In this document: piece by piece, positions 7,282-14,467 of the stretch | Layout of the letters: every line of letters starts with the position of its first letter | How positions within the stretch are numbered: position 1 is the first letter of the stretch | Assembly: GCA_022446905.1 (NCBI GenBank) | Contig: JAKVBT010000009.1 | Location: 30,633-76,329, forward strand | DNA from: Phycisphaerales bacterium | GTDB taxonomy: Bacteria > Planctomycetota > Phycisphaerae > Phycisphaerales > SM1A02 | Length of the DNA stretch: 45,697 bases | Direction: 5' to 3' | The notes under the pieces: model-generated | The model's input: only the letters and a program-made list of their open reading frames with translations | Databases searched by the model: none | What the model was told of the DNA's origin: nothing | Position numbers and translations under genes: made by a program

Positions 7282-9219
7282 ATGATGATTCGTGCAATCC
7301 CCTTGGCAATGATGGTGTTGCTGGCTGCAGCTGGCACCACAGCCTCGGCCCAGCTCAGCCTGACCATGGAATTGCTGATTAACCACACTGGTGGTGAGCC
7401 AGATGATCCCGTTGGCTGGGCCCCTGAGAGCCAAAGTTGGGGTCACGCTGTTGCGTTGTCAGAGATCGCATCACATATTCCCACTGCTGAATATGTTGCG
7501 GCAATCGCAGGTCCCGGCGTGGCGGATAGTGAAGATACTTTTGGCGTCCTTGTACCTGTTCCGGGCAAAGTAAGAATGATGTCTTGGGAAGGGGCTGCGG
7601 CCAAGTGGAGCCAGCGCCTTGAGATTGCTGACCCATCCAACCCAAATGACAATAGGACTTTTGGTCAGGCGATCAGCATGAGTCGAGATGGTCAATACAT
7701 GCTGGTTTCAGCACCTGCTGGGCGAAACATCAACCGCAGCGGCGAAGTGTATTTTTACGGACCTGATAATCAGTCATGGTCACAAGTTGATCTGATGCAA
7801 TCGTCGGGCAATTTAAACAACACATTCAACATCAACGACTGTTTTGGATGTTCAGTCAGCATGGAGACCTTTGAAGAAATTGGCCAGGATTATTTGGCCC
7901 TTGTCATTGGTGCGCCTTGGTGGGGCGAGGGATATCTCGATCCTGCCAATCCTGAGGAAACCTTCTCCCCAGCGAGGGGCAAAGTTCACCACGCAATTTG
8001 GGATGTGGCTGCGGCGGGGTATGCTCAGGCACTGACAGAGATTGCACCGGCCGACAAGATCTTTCCTGACTCAGATCAATGGTGTTCGGCCTATGGAGCG
8101 TGTGTAGCGATCGGCGCGGATATTTTGGCAACGCGCATGGCGATTGGTGTGCCGTATTACGGGGACGCCCCTTTGGGTGATCCAGACAATCCAGGCATTC
8201 TTCCGTGTTACATGACAGGCGCATGTTGTTATCTAGGCGTCCCGCCTGGCGGAGTTGATCCGGAGGTCCTTTGTGCCAATACGAATGCGACGTCCTGTGA
8301 CCAGCTCGGTGGCAATTGGCTAGGGCAGAACACGCTTTGCCAGAACTATCTTGGGTGCAATTTTAATACGAGTGATGCCGAGCACCTTCCGCCCGGCTAT
8401 GTGGTTGTCTACAAGCTAGATCGGTCATCGCCAGATCCTGCAGATTGGACCTGGGAGTTTGAGCAGAAGCTCACACCATCGACTGGCCAATACAATGAAC
8501 GGTTTGGATCATCCATGTCTTTCCATGGATCGGACCGGCTGGTGATAGGCGCTCCAGAACACACGACCGCTCTTGGTTCCGATGGAATTGTGTATGCATA
8601 TGACTTCCTCACTGAATTTGTTGAGGATGAATGGGTCGAAACAGATCGCATTCTTCCACCAAATTCCACTGTTGCGGGCAGGTTCGGCGATTCTGTCAGT
8701 GTCAACAATGATGAACTACTCATTGGAGCGCCTGGGGATGACTCTCCATTTGGCGGGGGCTTTGGCATGGCGTATCGCTACACCCATAGCGATGCGTTGG
8801 GGCGTTGGATCCTCACAGAGGAGTTGTCTCCTGGATCGCATGCCCAATCACAAGAAGAGGCGACTCAGTCTGAGCCCCTATTCGGTGCGAGTGTCGCCAT
8901 GAATGAGAAGGCAGTTATTGTCGGGGCACCACGCTACGCATTTATGTATCCAACACTCGGGGGCCCTCCCGTCCGTCGCGCTCCTGGTGTGGCTTTCTAT
9001 GCCTCGACCAATCTCGATGATCCTCCCCCGCCAGCTGAGCCAACTTGCGCCACCTGCGATCTGGATCAGGATGGAGACGTTGGTGTTCCTGACCTGCTGA
9101 GGGTCCTGCATTTCATGGGCCATTCACTCGTGCCGGAAGTTGATCTCAATGCCGATGGCGGCGTTGATATCGAGGATCTGGTGACCCTGGTCGGCTTCTG
9201 GGGCGAATGTCCGGAGTGA
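7282..9219 (+). CDS. Secreted FG-GAP repeat protein with Cys-rich module and dockerin-like C-terminus
   Basis: A 645-residue exported protein beginning with a clear signal peptide (MMIRAIPLAMMVLLAAAGTTASAQ). The body holds repeated segments of the form F-G-x-S/A-V-x-M...L-V-I-G-A-P, typical of FG-GAP or integrin-like beta-propeller blades (for example FGSSMSFHGSDRLVIGAPE and FGDSVSVNNDELLIGAPGD). At about residues 313-360 is a Cys-rich insertion starting GACCYLG and continuing with a CDQLGGNW segment and further Cys. The C-terminus has two Asp-rich calcium-loop repeats, DLDQDGDVGVPDLL and DLNADGGVDIEDLV, as in dockerin type I-like domains of Phycisphaerae proteins. It is probably on the surface or secreted; the ligand is unknown. 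Confidence 0.85.
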   Translation: MMIRAIPLAMMVLLAAAGTTASAQLSLTMELLINHTGGEPDDPVGWAPESQSWGHAVALSEIASHIPTAEYVAAIAGPGVADSEDTFGVLVPVPGKVRMMSWEGAAAKWSQRLEIADPSNPNDNRTFGQAISMSRDGQYMLVSAPAGRNINRSGEVYFYGPDNQSWSQVDLMQSSGNLNNTFNINDCFGCSVSMETFEEIGQDYLALVIGAPWWGEGYLDPANPEETFSPARGKVHHAIWDVAAAGYAQALTEIAPADKIFPDSDQWCSAYGACVAIGADILATRMAIGVPYYGDAPLGDPDNPGILPCYMTGACCYLGVPPGGVDPEVLCANTNATSCDQLGGNWLGQNTLCQNYLGCNFNTSDAEHLPPGYVVVYKLDRSSPDPADWTWEFEQKLTPSTGQYNERFGSSMSFHGSDRLVIGAPEHTTALGSDGIVYAYDFLTEFVEDEWVETDRILPPNSTVAGRFGDSVSVNNDELLIGAPGDDSPFGGGFGMAYRYTHSDALGRWILTEELSPGSHAQSQEEATQSEPLFGASVAMNEKAVIVGAPRYAFMYPTLGGPPVRRAPGVAFYASTNLDDPPPPAEPTCATCDLDQDGDVGVPDLLRVLHFMGHSLVPEVDLNADGGVDIEDLVTLVGFWGECPE

Positions 9220-9270
9220 CTTCGGCGCAAGCTGCTCACCGGTGAACTTATTTCTGTATTGGATTCAGAA

Positions 9271-9293
9271 TCAGCGATTGTTGGAATCGCTGA
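9271..9293. terminator. Hairpin at the convergent gene ends
   Basis: TCAGCGATT at 9271-9279 pairs perfectly with AATCGCTGA at 9285-9293 around GTTGG. On the minus strand the stem includes the stop codon of the upstream exported protein. Neither side has a strong T-run, so a terminator role between the convergent genes is only possible. Confidence 0.3.
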
Positions 9294-10860
9294 ACTGCTG
9301 ATCCCATCTTCGCAAATCGAATGTGGCTGCATTGAGGTTCATATGCCATGGGAGTCCTGGTGTCGGCCACGTCTCGACTGCCGGGATGCCGTGGTGGCCA
9401 CGGGCAATGGCAATGGAGAGCAGGCCTGAGGTAGTCCAGGCTTCCGGAATGCGCACGCGGGCGAGCCACCCGTAGTCATGCGTGGTCACGCTGGCTGGAT
9501 GGGAGGGGGCAGAATCCGTTGTTCGGGTATTGCCGTCAGGCGTGATGAGCAGCAAGTGCTTGTCAGTGCCTTCATGGACTTGGATGATCACAGCTTCATG
9601 GCCTGGCAGAGTCGCCAGTGACCACTGCTCCCAAGGGCCTTCAATTGCGGGGGTCGGCCAGCGACATTCAAACATCAGTTCCCAGTGCCCACTGAGTTGG
9701 CGAAGTTGCGCATGTGTTTGGTGGTTGTTTGCAATGGCAGTGGGCCTTGAGGCAGCGCGCACATCTTCTAAAACGCGCGGGGCAAACAGAGGACCGAGAA
9801 TCGGTCCTGGTGGTTCGACCTCAGTCACTGTGTAATCAACCGGCAATAGGAGTTTGTGGTCATCTACTTCGATGACCACCGCTTCGCGTTCGGCCAGGGG
9901 GGGAGTTTCCAGTGACTCTTGAGCAGATGTCCGAGGTGCAAGTCGCAGTGCCAGCGGCAGTGCACCTGGGCGGTTCCAGATGATTTCTGCAAGTTGTGGC
10001 GCTGGAGCAGCATTGAGAATCGAGAGTTCAACAGCCTCTTGGGTCTGTCCTTGGATCCACACAGAGACAGGCACCTGCCGGTCGCACCACGCGAGGGCTG
10101 ACTGGGCGAGATCACTCGCTGGTACTTGTTGTGTCATTAAGAGCAGTTCGTCAATCGCATTCGATGCAGTCAACCAAGCAGCAATCGTACGATTGCCAAA
10201 TGGCACGTTCGCCGTCAACAGTTCTGCAGCAGTTCTTGCCACACTGGGGCTTTGCTCATACAGGCGCCACATGGCCTCTCTCCACCGTGCGACATCGTGC
10301 GATGCCAGGAGAAGATCGGAGCCATCGAAACGACTCATGTTTGGAGGCAAGGCGTTCATCCGCGCTGCGAGGAGTTCCCATCGCCATGCTTGCATGGGGT
10401 CATCCAGTGGGGGCGCGCTTTCTGGGGAACACAAATTGGTGACTTCAGATCGGTCACTTGCAACTGGCCCCAAATGCAATGGAGGCATCTGCGTTCGTGG
10501 AGGTAGCCAGACCAGGGGAATCGTTTGCTCTTGAATCTGAAGATCGCCTTGGGGTTTTTGTGGAAGTGATATTGCCAGCCATGTCTCCGTGCTGGGTTCA
10601 GTAGCTGGGGCGATGGCGGTGCGAGTCGCTGGCCATGACCAAGAGCGCTCAGTTCGTACAGTGGACTTGATGGTGAAGGATGTTGTAGTCAGCGAGGTGT
10701 CACCCCGAGATAACCGTGCTTGGGGAAAGCCTGCACCATTGCCACTGGTGAACCAGGGTATGATCAAGGTTCCGCCCTCAATCGCCCACAATGAGGGCGA
10801 TGGCGCCTGCATCGCTACAGGAGCCGTGGCGAGTGACAAAATGAGTGCGGCACAGGACAT
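9271..10860 (-). CDS. Exported protein of unknown function, CBM9-like C-terminus
   Basis: A 529-residue protein with a signal peptide (MSCAALILSLATAPVAMQA). The start ATG shares its A with the gmk stop (TGATG), so it is translationally coupled to gmk; the frame opens 15 codons earlier, inside gmk, but that is less likely. The middle part is helical and Trp-rich without a known motif. The last 150 or so residues look like a carbohydrate-binding family 9-like beta-sandwich: a WELMFECRW strand, then ARVRIPEAW, and NLNAATFDLRRW near the end. That domain call is a pattern judgement. Pairing an exported protein with guanylate kinase is odd and probably only a shared transcript. Confidence 0.65.
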   Translation of the reverse strand: MSCAALILSLATAPVAMQAPSPSLWAIEGGTLIIPWFTSGNGAGFPQARLSRGDTSLTTTSFTIKSTVRTERSWSWPATRTAIAPATEPSTETWLAISLPQKPQGDLQIQEQTIPLVWLPPRTQMPPLHLGPVASDRSEVTNLCSPESAPPLDDPMQAWRWELLAARMNALPPNMSRFDGSDLLLASHDVARWREAMWRLYEQSPSVARTAAELLTANVPFGNRTIAAWLTASNAIDELLLMTQQVPASDLAQSALAWCDRQVPVSVWIQGQTQEAVELSILNAAPAPQLAEIIWNRPGALPLALRLAPRTSAQESLETPPLAEREAVVIEVDDHKLLLPVDYTVTEVEPPGPILGPLFAPRVLEDVRAASRPTAIANNHQTHAQLRQLSGHWELMFECRWPTPAIEGPWEQWSLATLPGHEAVIIQVHEGTDKHLLLITPDGNTRTTDSAPSHPASVTTHDYGWLARVRIPEAWTTSGLLSIAIARGHHGIPAVETWPTPGLPWHMNLNAATFDLRRWDQQFSDSNNR

Positions 10861-11456
10861 CACGAGGCTGGAGGAGTGCTCCGGCGTGCTGTAACCAGTT
10901 CGCATGCCTCGTCAACGGCTCGATCAAGTGAGTCATTAACGATAAATGCGTCATAGATGTTGCGGCTGGTGGCCAAAGCAATCTCTCGCCGCGCCTCGGC
11001 AAATCGCCGCTCAATGGCTTCTGTGTCATCACGGCCACGAGATGCAAGACGACGATGTAATTCATCTTCGCTTGGGGGCAGAATGAACACCATGAATGCG
11101 TCAGGCAAGTGGTCTCGCACCTGCATGGCACCCTGCACATCAATATCGAGCATGATCAGTTCGCCACGATCAAGCGATTCTTGAACAGGCTTGCGTGGGG
11201 TTCCGTAGGCATGCCGGCCAAAGACCTCGGCATGTTCGAGAAACTCATCCCGATGCAGCATGTCTTCAAATTCGGCCGGTGAAACAAACAGATAGTCAAG
11301 CCCATTGGTTTCACCTGGGCCTTGTGGTCTCGTCGTTGCGGACACGCTAAAGGTGCCGCCCAATCGCTCGCGAATGCGATGCACAATGGTTGTCTTTCCA
11401 ACACCAGAGGGCCCGGAGACAACCAAGAGCAGTCCTGTCATGCATTCGTTGGACAT
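10860..11456 (-). CDS. gmk: Guanylate kinase
   Basis: A 198-residue kinase converting GMP to GDP with ATP. The P-loop GPSGVGKTT is at residues 14-22. The GMP-binding segment follows: SVSATTRPQGPGETNGLDY, the FLEHAEVFGRHAYGT motif, and MLDIDVQGAMQVRD; the lid has RLASRGRDD. Length is normal. The start ATG 11456 is preceded by TAGATT 6 nt upstream on the minus strand, a leaderless arrangement; an internal ATG at residue 6 is a possible alternative. It is divergent from der and coupled to the exported protein downstream. Confidence 0.95.
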   Translation of the reverse strand: MSNECMTGLLLVVSGPSGVGKTTIVHRIRERLGGTFSVSATTRPQGPGETNGLDYLFVSPAEFEDMLHRDEFLEHAEVFGRHAYGTPRKPVQESLDRGELIMLDIDVQGAMQVRDHLPDAFMVFILPPSEDELHRRLASRGRDDTEAIERRFAEARREIALATSRNIYDAFIVNDSLDRAVDEACELVTARRSTPPAS

Positions 11457-11462
11457 AGCATC

Positions 11463-11468
11463 AATCTA
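11463..11468 (-). promoter_or_regulatory. -10 element TAGATT for leaderless gmk
   Basis: Read on the minus strand, TAGATT ends 6 nt before the gmk ATG, so +1 would coincide with the start codon. It lies in the 81-nt divergent gap shared with der. Confidence 0.45.
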
Positions 11469-11525
11469 TCACGCAGAGGGTGTCTTCTGGTCAGGTAGGG
11501 CGAGTCGTCTTCTATGCCTCGGCAC

Positions 11526-11531
11526 TACAAT
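11526..11531 (+). promoter_or_regulatory. -10 element TACAAT for leaderless der
   Basis: TACAAT, identical to the -10 of the tuf operon promoter, ends 6 nt before ATG 11538. There is no Shine-Dalgarno. This supports ATG 11538 over the in-frame ATG at 11514, which would lie upstream of the predicted transcript. Confidence 0.5.
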
Positions 11532-11537
11532 AGGCCG

Positions 11538-12944
11538 ATGTCCCTGCCCCAAATAGCCATTGTTGGCCGCCCGAATGTGGGCAAGTCGAGTCTGCTGAAC
11601 CGCTTTGTCGGCCGCCGGATCTCCATTGTCGATGCGGTGCCTGGAGTCACGCGTGATCGCGTCAGTGCGGTCGTTGAGCTGCTTGGGCCACGTGAGGATG
11701 GTGATGTTGAGCCACGATGGGTTGAATTCACCGACACAGGTGGCTGGGGTGTCTACACGACTGATGAGGAACGTATTGATGATGCGGGCTGTGATCTGGC
11801 CTCGCTGACTGAAGACATCGAAGGCCAGATCGGCGCGGCCATGCAGGGCGCTGCTGTCATTCTCATGGTGATTGATGCCAGCGGGGGCGTCCTCCCGCTT
11901 GATGAAGTCGTCATTGATCTGCTGCGAAAGCGTGGCCTACTTGATCGGGTTGTACTGGTCGCCAATAAAGTTGATGACGAGTCATGGGAACCCCATGCGT
12001 TGGAAGCAACAAGCCTTGGGATCGGCACCGCTTGGTGCGTTTCTGCCACAAGTGGGTATGGGATTCGGAAGTTGTTGGAAGAGGTCTGGAGACTGGTGGA
12101 TGGCGTAGAGGTGCCTACGGATTCAGACATGAATGTAGCGATTGTGGGTTGCCGCAATGCAGGTAAATCCACTTTGGTCAATGCCCTAGCTGGCGAAGAT
12201 CGATGCATTGTTTCAGAGATCGCAGGGACGACGCGCGATGCAGTCGATGTGCGCTTTGAAATGGAAGGCAGAGCATTCACGGCGATTGATACAGCAGGGT
12301 TGCGTCGTCGTAAAAGTTTCTCAGGAGATGTGGAGTACTACGCTTATCACCGCATGTTGCAGGCAATACGTCGCAGTGATGTGGTCATGTTCCTCATTGA
12401 TGCTACGCGTCGGGTATCACAGGTTGATCGCAAGTTGGCGCAGGAACTACAGCGTCAGTTCAAGCCTGTGGTGCTGGTACTGAACAAGTGGGATTTGGTT
12501 CCAGAGGACACTGATCCTGCGGAATTTGCTGAGTACCTCACACGCCAACTCCGAGGGTTGGAATATGCGCCGATTGTGCTGGTGAGTGCGGATGCGGGCG
12601 AGGGTCTTCAGGATCTGGTCACCATGGCCTTTAATCTGAGGCAACAGTCCCGGCATCGAGAGTCAACCGGTACGCTCAATTCGGTGATCGAGTCGATTCT
12701 CAAGCACCGTGGACCATCTTCGAGATTGGGCACACAGGCCAAGCTGTTGTATGTGTCGCAGGTGGCTACCAATCCACCCACCATTGCGATGGTGGTGAAT
12801 GATCCGAAGCTGTTTCAGGGGCGGTATGAGCGCTATCTCATGAATCGCCTGCGTGAGGAGTTGCCATTTAGTGAGGTGCCGATTCGGCTGCTCTTTTCAC
12901 GTCGATCTCGCAAATCCCTTCAGGATCTCAAGACTGGGCAGTAG
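11538..12944 (+). CDS. der: Ribosome-assembly GTPase Der (EngA)
   Basis: A 468-residue tandem GTPase needed for maturation of the 50S subunit. The first G domain has GRPNVGKSS at residues 10-18, DTGG as G3 and NKVD as G4; the second has GCRNAGKST, DTAGLRR and NKWD; a C-terminal KH-like domain follows (RLLFSRRSRKSL at the end). Both GTPase sites look intact. The start is chosen from the -10 element 6 nt upstream. Divergent from gmk. Confidence 0.96.
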   Translation: MSLPQIAIVGRPNVGKSSLLNRFVGRRISIVDAVPGVTRDRVSAVVELLGPREDGDVEPRWVEFTDTGGWGVYTTDEERIDDAGCDLASLTEDIEGQIGAAMQGAAVILMVIDASGGVLPLDEVVIDLLRKRGLLDRVVLVANKVDDESWEPHALEATSLGIGTAWCVSATSGYGIRKLLEEVWRLVDGVEVPTDSDMNVAIVGCRNAGKSTLVNALAGEDRCIVSEIAGTTRDAVDVRFEMEGRAFTAIDTAGLRRRKSFSGDVEYYAYHRMLQAIRRSDVVMFLIDATRRVSQVDRKLAQELQRQFKPVVLVLNKWDLVPEDTDPAEFAEYLTRQLRGLEYAPIVLVSADAGEGLQDLVTMAFNLRQQSRHRESTGTLNSVIESILKHRGPSSRLGTQAKLLYVSQVATNPPTIAMVVNDPKLFQGRYERYLMNRLREELPFSEVPIRLLFSRRSRKSLQDLKTGQ

Positions 12945-12984
12945 GGGTGTGCAATTGGCGCTTTGCTCAGGGTCTGCGATGGGC

Positions 12985-12990
12985 TACCAT
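12985..12990 (+). promoter_or_regulatory. -10 element TACCAT upstream of the ricT-like leader
   Basis: TACCAT at 12985-12990 follows TTGCTC at 12963-12968 by 16 nt. The predicted transcript begins about 125 nt before the start codon of the RicT-like gene, leaving room for the two hairpins in the leader. It lies 41 nt after the der stop. Confidence 0.4.
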
Positions 12991-13010
12991 AGAGGCCTAC
13001 TCGCGTTTCA

Positions 13011-13101
13011 CTGTCAGCGGGGCCAGGACCGTTGACAGGCTGAGAACCTCCTTGGTGACATTCAGGTTCATTTTGATCAAGGCCCGGTCGATGCCGACCG
13101 G
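13011..13101 (+). promoter_or_regulatory. Structured 5' leader with two hairpins before the ricT-like gene
   Basis: CTGTCAGCGG at 13011-13020 pairs with CCGTTGACAG at 13029-13038 (10 pairs including one G-T, 8-nt loop). CCGGTCG at 13084-13090 pairs with CGACCGG at 13095-13101 around ATGC, ending 20 nt before ATG 13122. The 45 nt between them contains GGCTGAGA, but the rest does not match a TPP riboswitch. I recognise no known riboswitch. Confidence 0.4.
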
Positions 13102-13121
13102 TGGTGATCGCGCGAGCACCC

Positions 13122-14429
13122 ATGTCCATTTTCCCCCTGCCTGTATTTGAAGCAGACGCTGATCCTACGAATCGTGATGCGTTAACGCTTGAGGAGCAAC
13201 TTGCGGCGACCGAAGCGCCCAAGACGATGGTGGTGCGCTTTGGTCGCATGCAGATGATTGGGGAATATGAGTCCAAGGATCTCAGGGCTGGCTGTGGTTC
13301 AAAGTTGGTGGTTCGGACACATCGGGGCGTGGAACTGGCCGAGATGCTGACAACCACGTGTCCAAATGCGGGTTGTGGCTCGGCTGTTTCGCGTCAGGAC
13401 ATGATGCAGTACATCGACGCATCTGGCGGCAAGGACTATCCCTTTTACGATCGCGGTCGGGTGCTTCGTATTGCGAGCACTGATGACCTCCGGAATTTTC
13501 AGGAACGTTCTGGGCAGGCCATCAATCTTGCTGGGCGGAGCAAGGAACTCGCTCAGTTCTTTAATTTGGAAATGAAGATTGTCGACGCGGAAATGACGCT
13601 TGATGGCCAGCGCGCTACGGTTTTCTACCACAGCGAGGAGCGCATTGATTTCCGTGAACTGGTTCAGGATCTTGCTGCAGAGTTCCGCTGCCGTGTTGAT
13701 ATGCGACAGGTTGGTGCTCGTGATGAAGCCCGATTGGTAGCTGATTATGAGCGTTGTGGGCAGCAGTGTTGCTGCAAGAACTTCCTCAAGGTGTTGGCGC
13801 CGGTATCGATGCGGAGTGCGAAGCAGCAGAAGGCGACCCTTGATCCGCTGAAAATATCTGGCCGCTGTGGACGGCTGATGTGTTGTTTGCGCTACGAGGA
13901 CACAACCTACAAGGAGCTCAAGGCCAACCTTCCGCATCGCAAGACGCGTGTGGGAACAGAAGAGGGCCCGGGCATTGTGTTGGATGGGCAGATCCTCACC
14001 CAATTAGTCAAGATCAAGTTGGAGCACGACAATCGCATCATTGCAGTTCCGGTTGAGGAACTGATGGATCCAGATGAGTGTCCAGATCCAACTGCAGTCC
14101 CAGAGCCAGAGCCCATTCCTGCAGCGGAGCCGCACAAGCGATCACGTCGGCGTAAGCGTCGACGGGGAAGTGGTAGCCAACCTCCCCATCAGGGTGAGCA
14201 GCAGGGAGATCAGGCCACCGCAAATGACAGCGACAAGCCAGCCGGGGGACGCAGTCGTCGCCGCAGGCGTGGTGGCGGTTCGAAAAAGGCGGCCAGCCAG
14301 CCTGCACCGAATGAACCTACGGCATCCGGCGATCAGCCTCCAAAGAAGAAACGGCGGCGTCGAAGACGGCGCCGCGGCGGCGGTTCGGGCGGATCAGAGT
14401 CTTCAGGCGGCTCAACAGCCGGGGACTGA
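13122..14429 (+). CDS. ricT: PSP1/RicT (YaaT)-family iron-sulfur regulatory protein with Arg-rich tail
   Basis: A 435-residue protein of the PSP1/YaaT (RicT) family. In Bacillus, RicT works with RicA and RicF, carries iron-sulfur clusters and helps RNase Y mature mRNAs. The two family Cys motifs are present as RCGQQCCCKNFL and RCGRLMCCLRYED, with PVSMRSAKQQ and KISGRCGR between them. Two further Cys (CPNAGCG) lie near residues 80-86. The last 100 or so residues are a disordered, strongly basic tail with KRSRRRKRRR, SRRRRRGGG and a run of Arg/Gly, likely RNA-binding. GTG 13101 is an alternative start, but it lies in a hairpin. No ricA or ricF is in the window, so the function is inferred. Confidence 0.82.
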   Translation: MSIFPLPVFEADADPTNRDALTLEEQLAATEAPKTMVVRFGRMQMIGEYESKDLRAGCGSKLVVRTHRGVELAEMLTTTCPNAGCGSAVSRQDMMQYIDASGGKDYPFYDRGRVLRIASTDDLRNFQERSGQAINLAGRSKELAQFFNLEMKIVDAEMTLDGQRATVFYHSEERIDFRELVQDLAAEFRCRVDMRQVGARDEARLVADYERCGQQCCCKNFLKVLAPVSMRSAKQQKATLDPLKISGRCGRLMCCLRYEDTTYKELKANLPHRKTRVGTEEGPGIVLDGQILTQLVKIKLEHDNRIIAVPVEELMDPDECPDPTAVPEPEPIPAAEPHKRSRRRKRRRGSGSQPPHQGEQQGDQATANDSDKPAGGRSRRRRRGGGSKKAASQPAPNEPTASGDQPPKKKRRRRRRRRGGGSGGSESSGGSTAGD

Positions 14430-14453
14430 GGTCCTCTGAGCGTGGCAGATGAC

Positions 14454-14459
14454 TATCCT
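14454..14459 (+). promoter_or_regulatory. -10 element TATCCT for leaderless lepB
   Basis: TATCCT ends 8 nt before GTG 14468. No Shine-Dalgarno is visible and the next in-frame ATG would remove most of the membrane anchor, so the GTG start fits a leaderless transcript. Confidence 0.4.
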
Positions 14460-14467
14460 GCCTACCT

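Noticed and set aside
13038-13060. TPP riboswitch suggested by GGCTGAGA in the ricT leader
   Set aside because: The other conserved TPP segments are absent and the downstream gene is not in thiamine metabolism.
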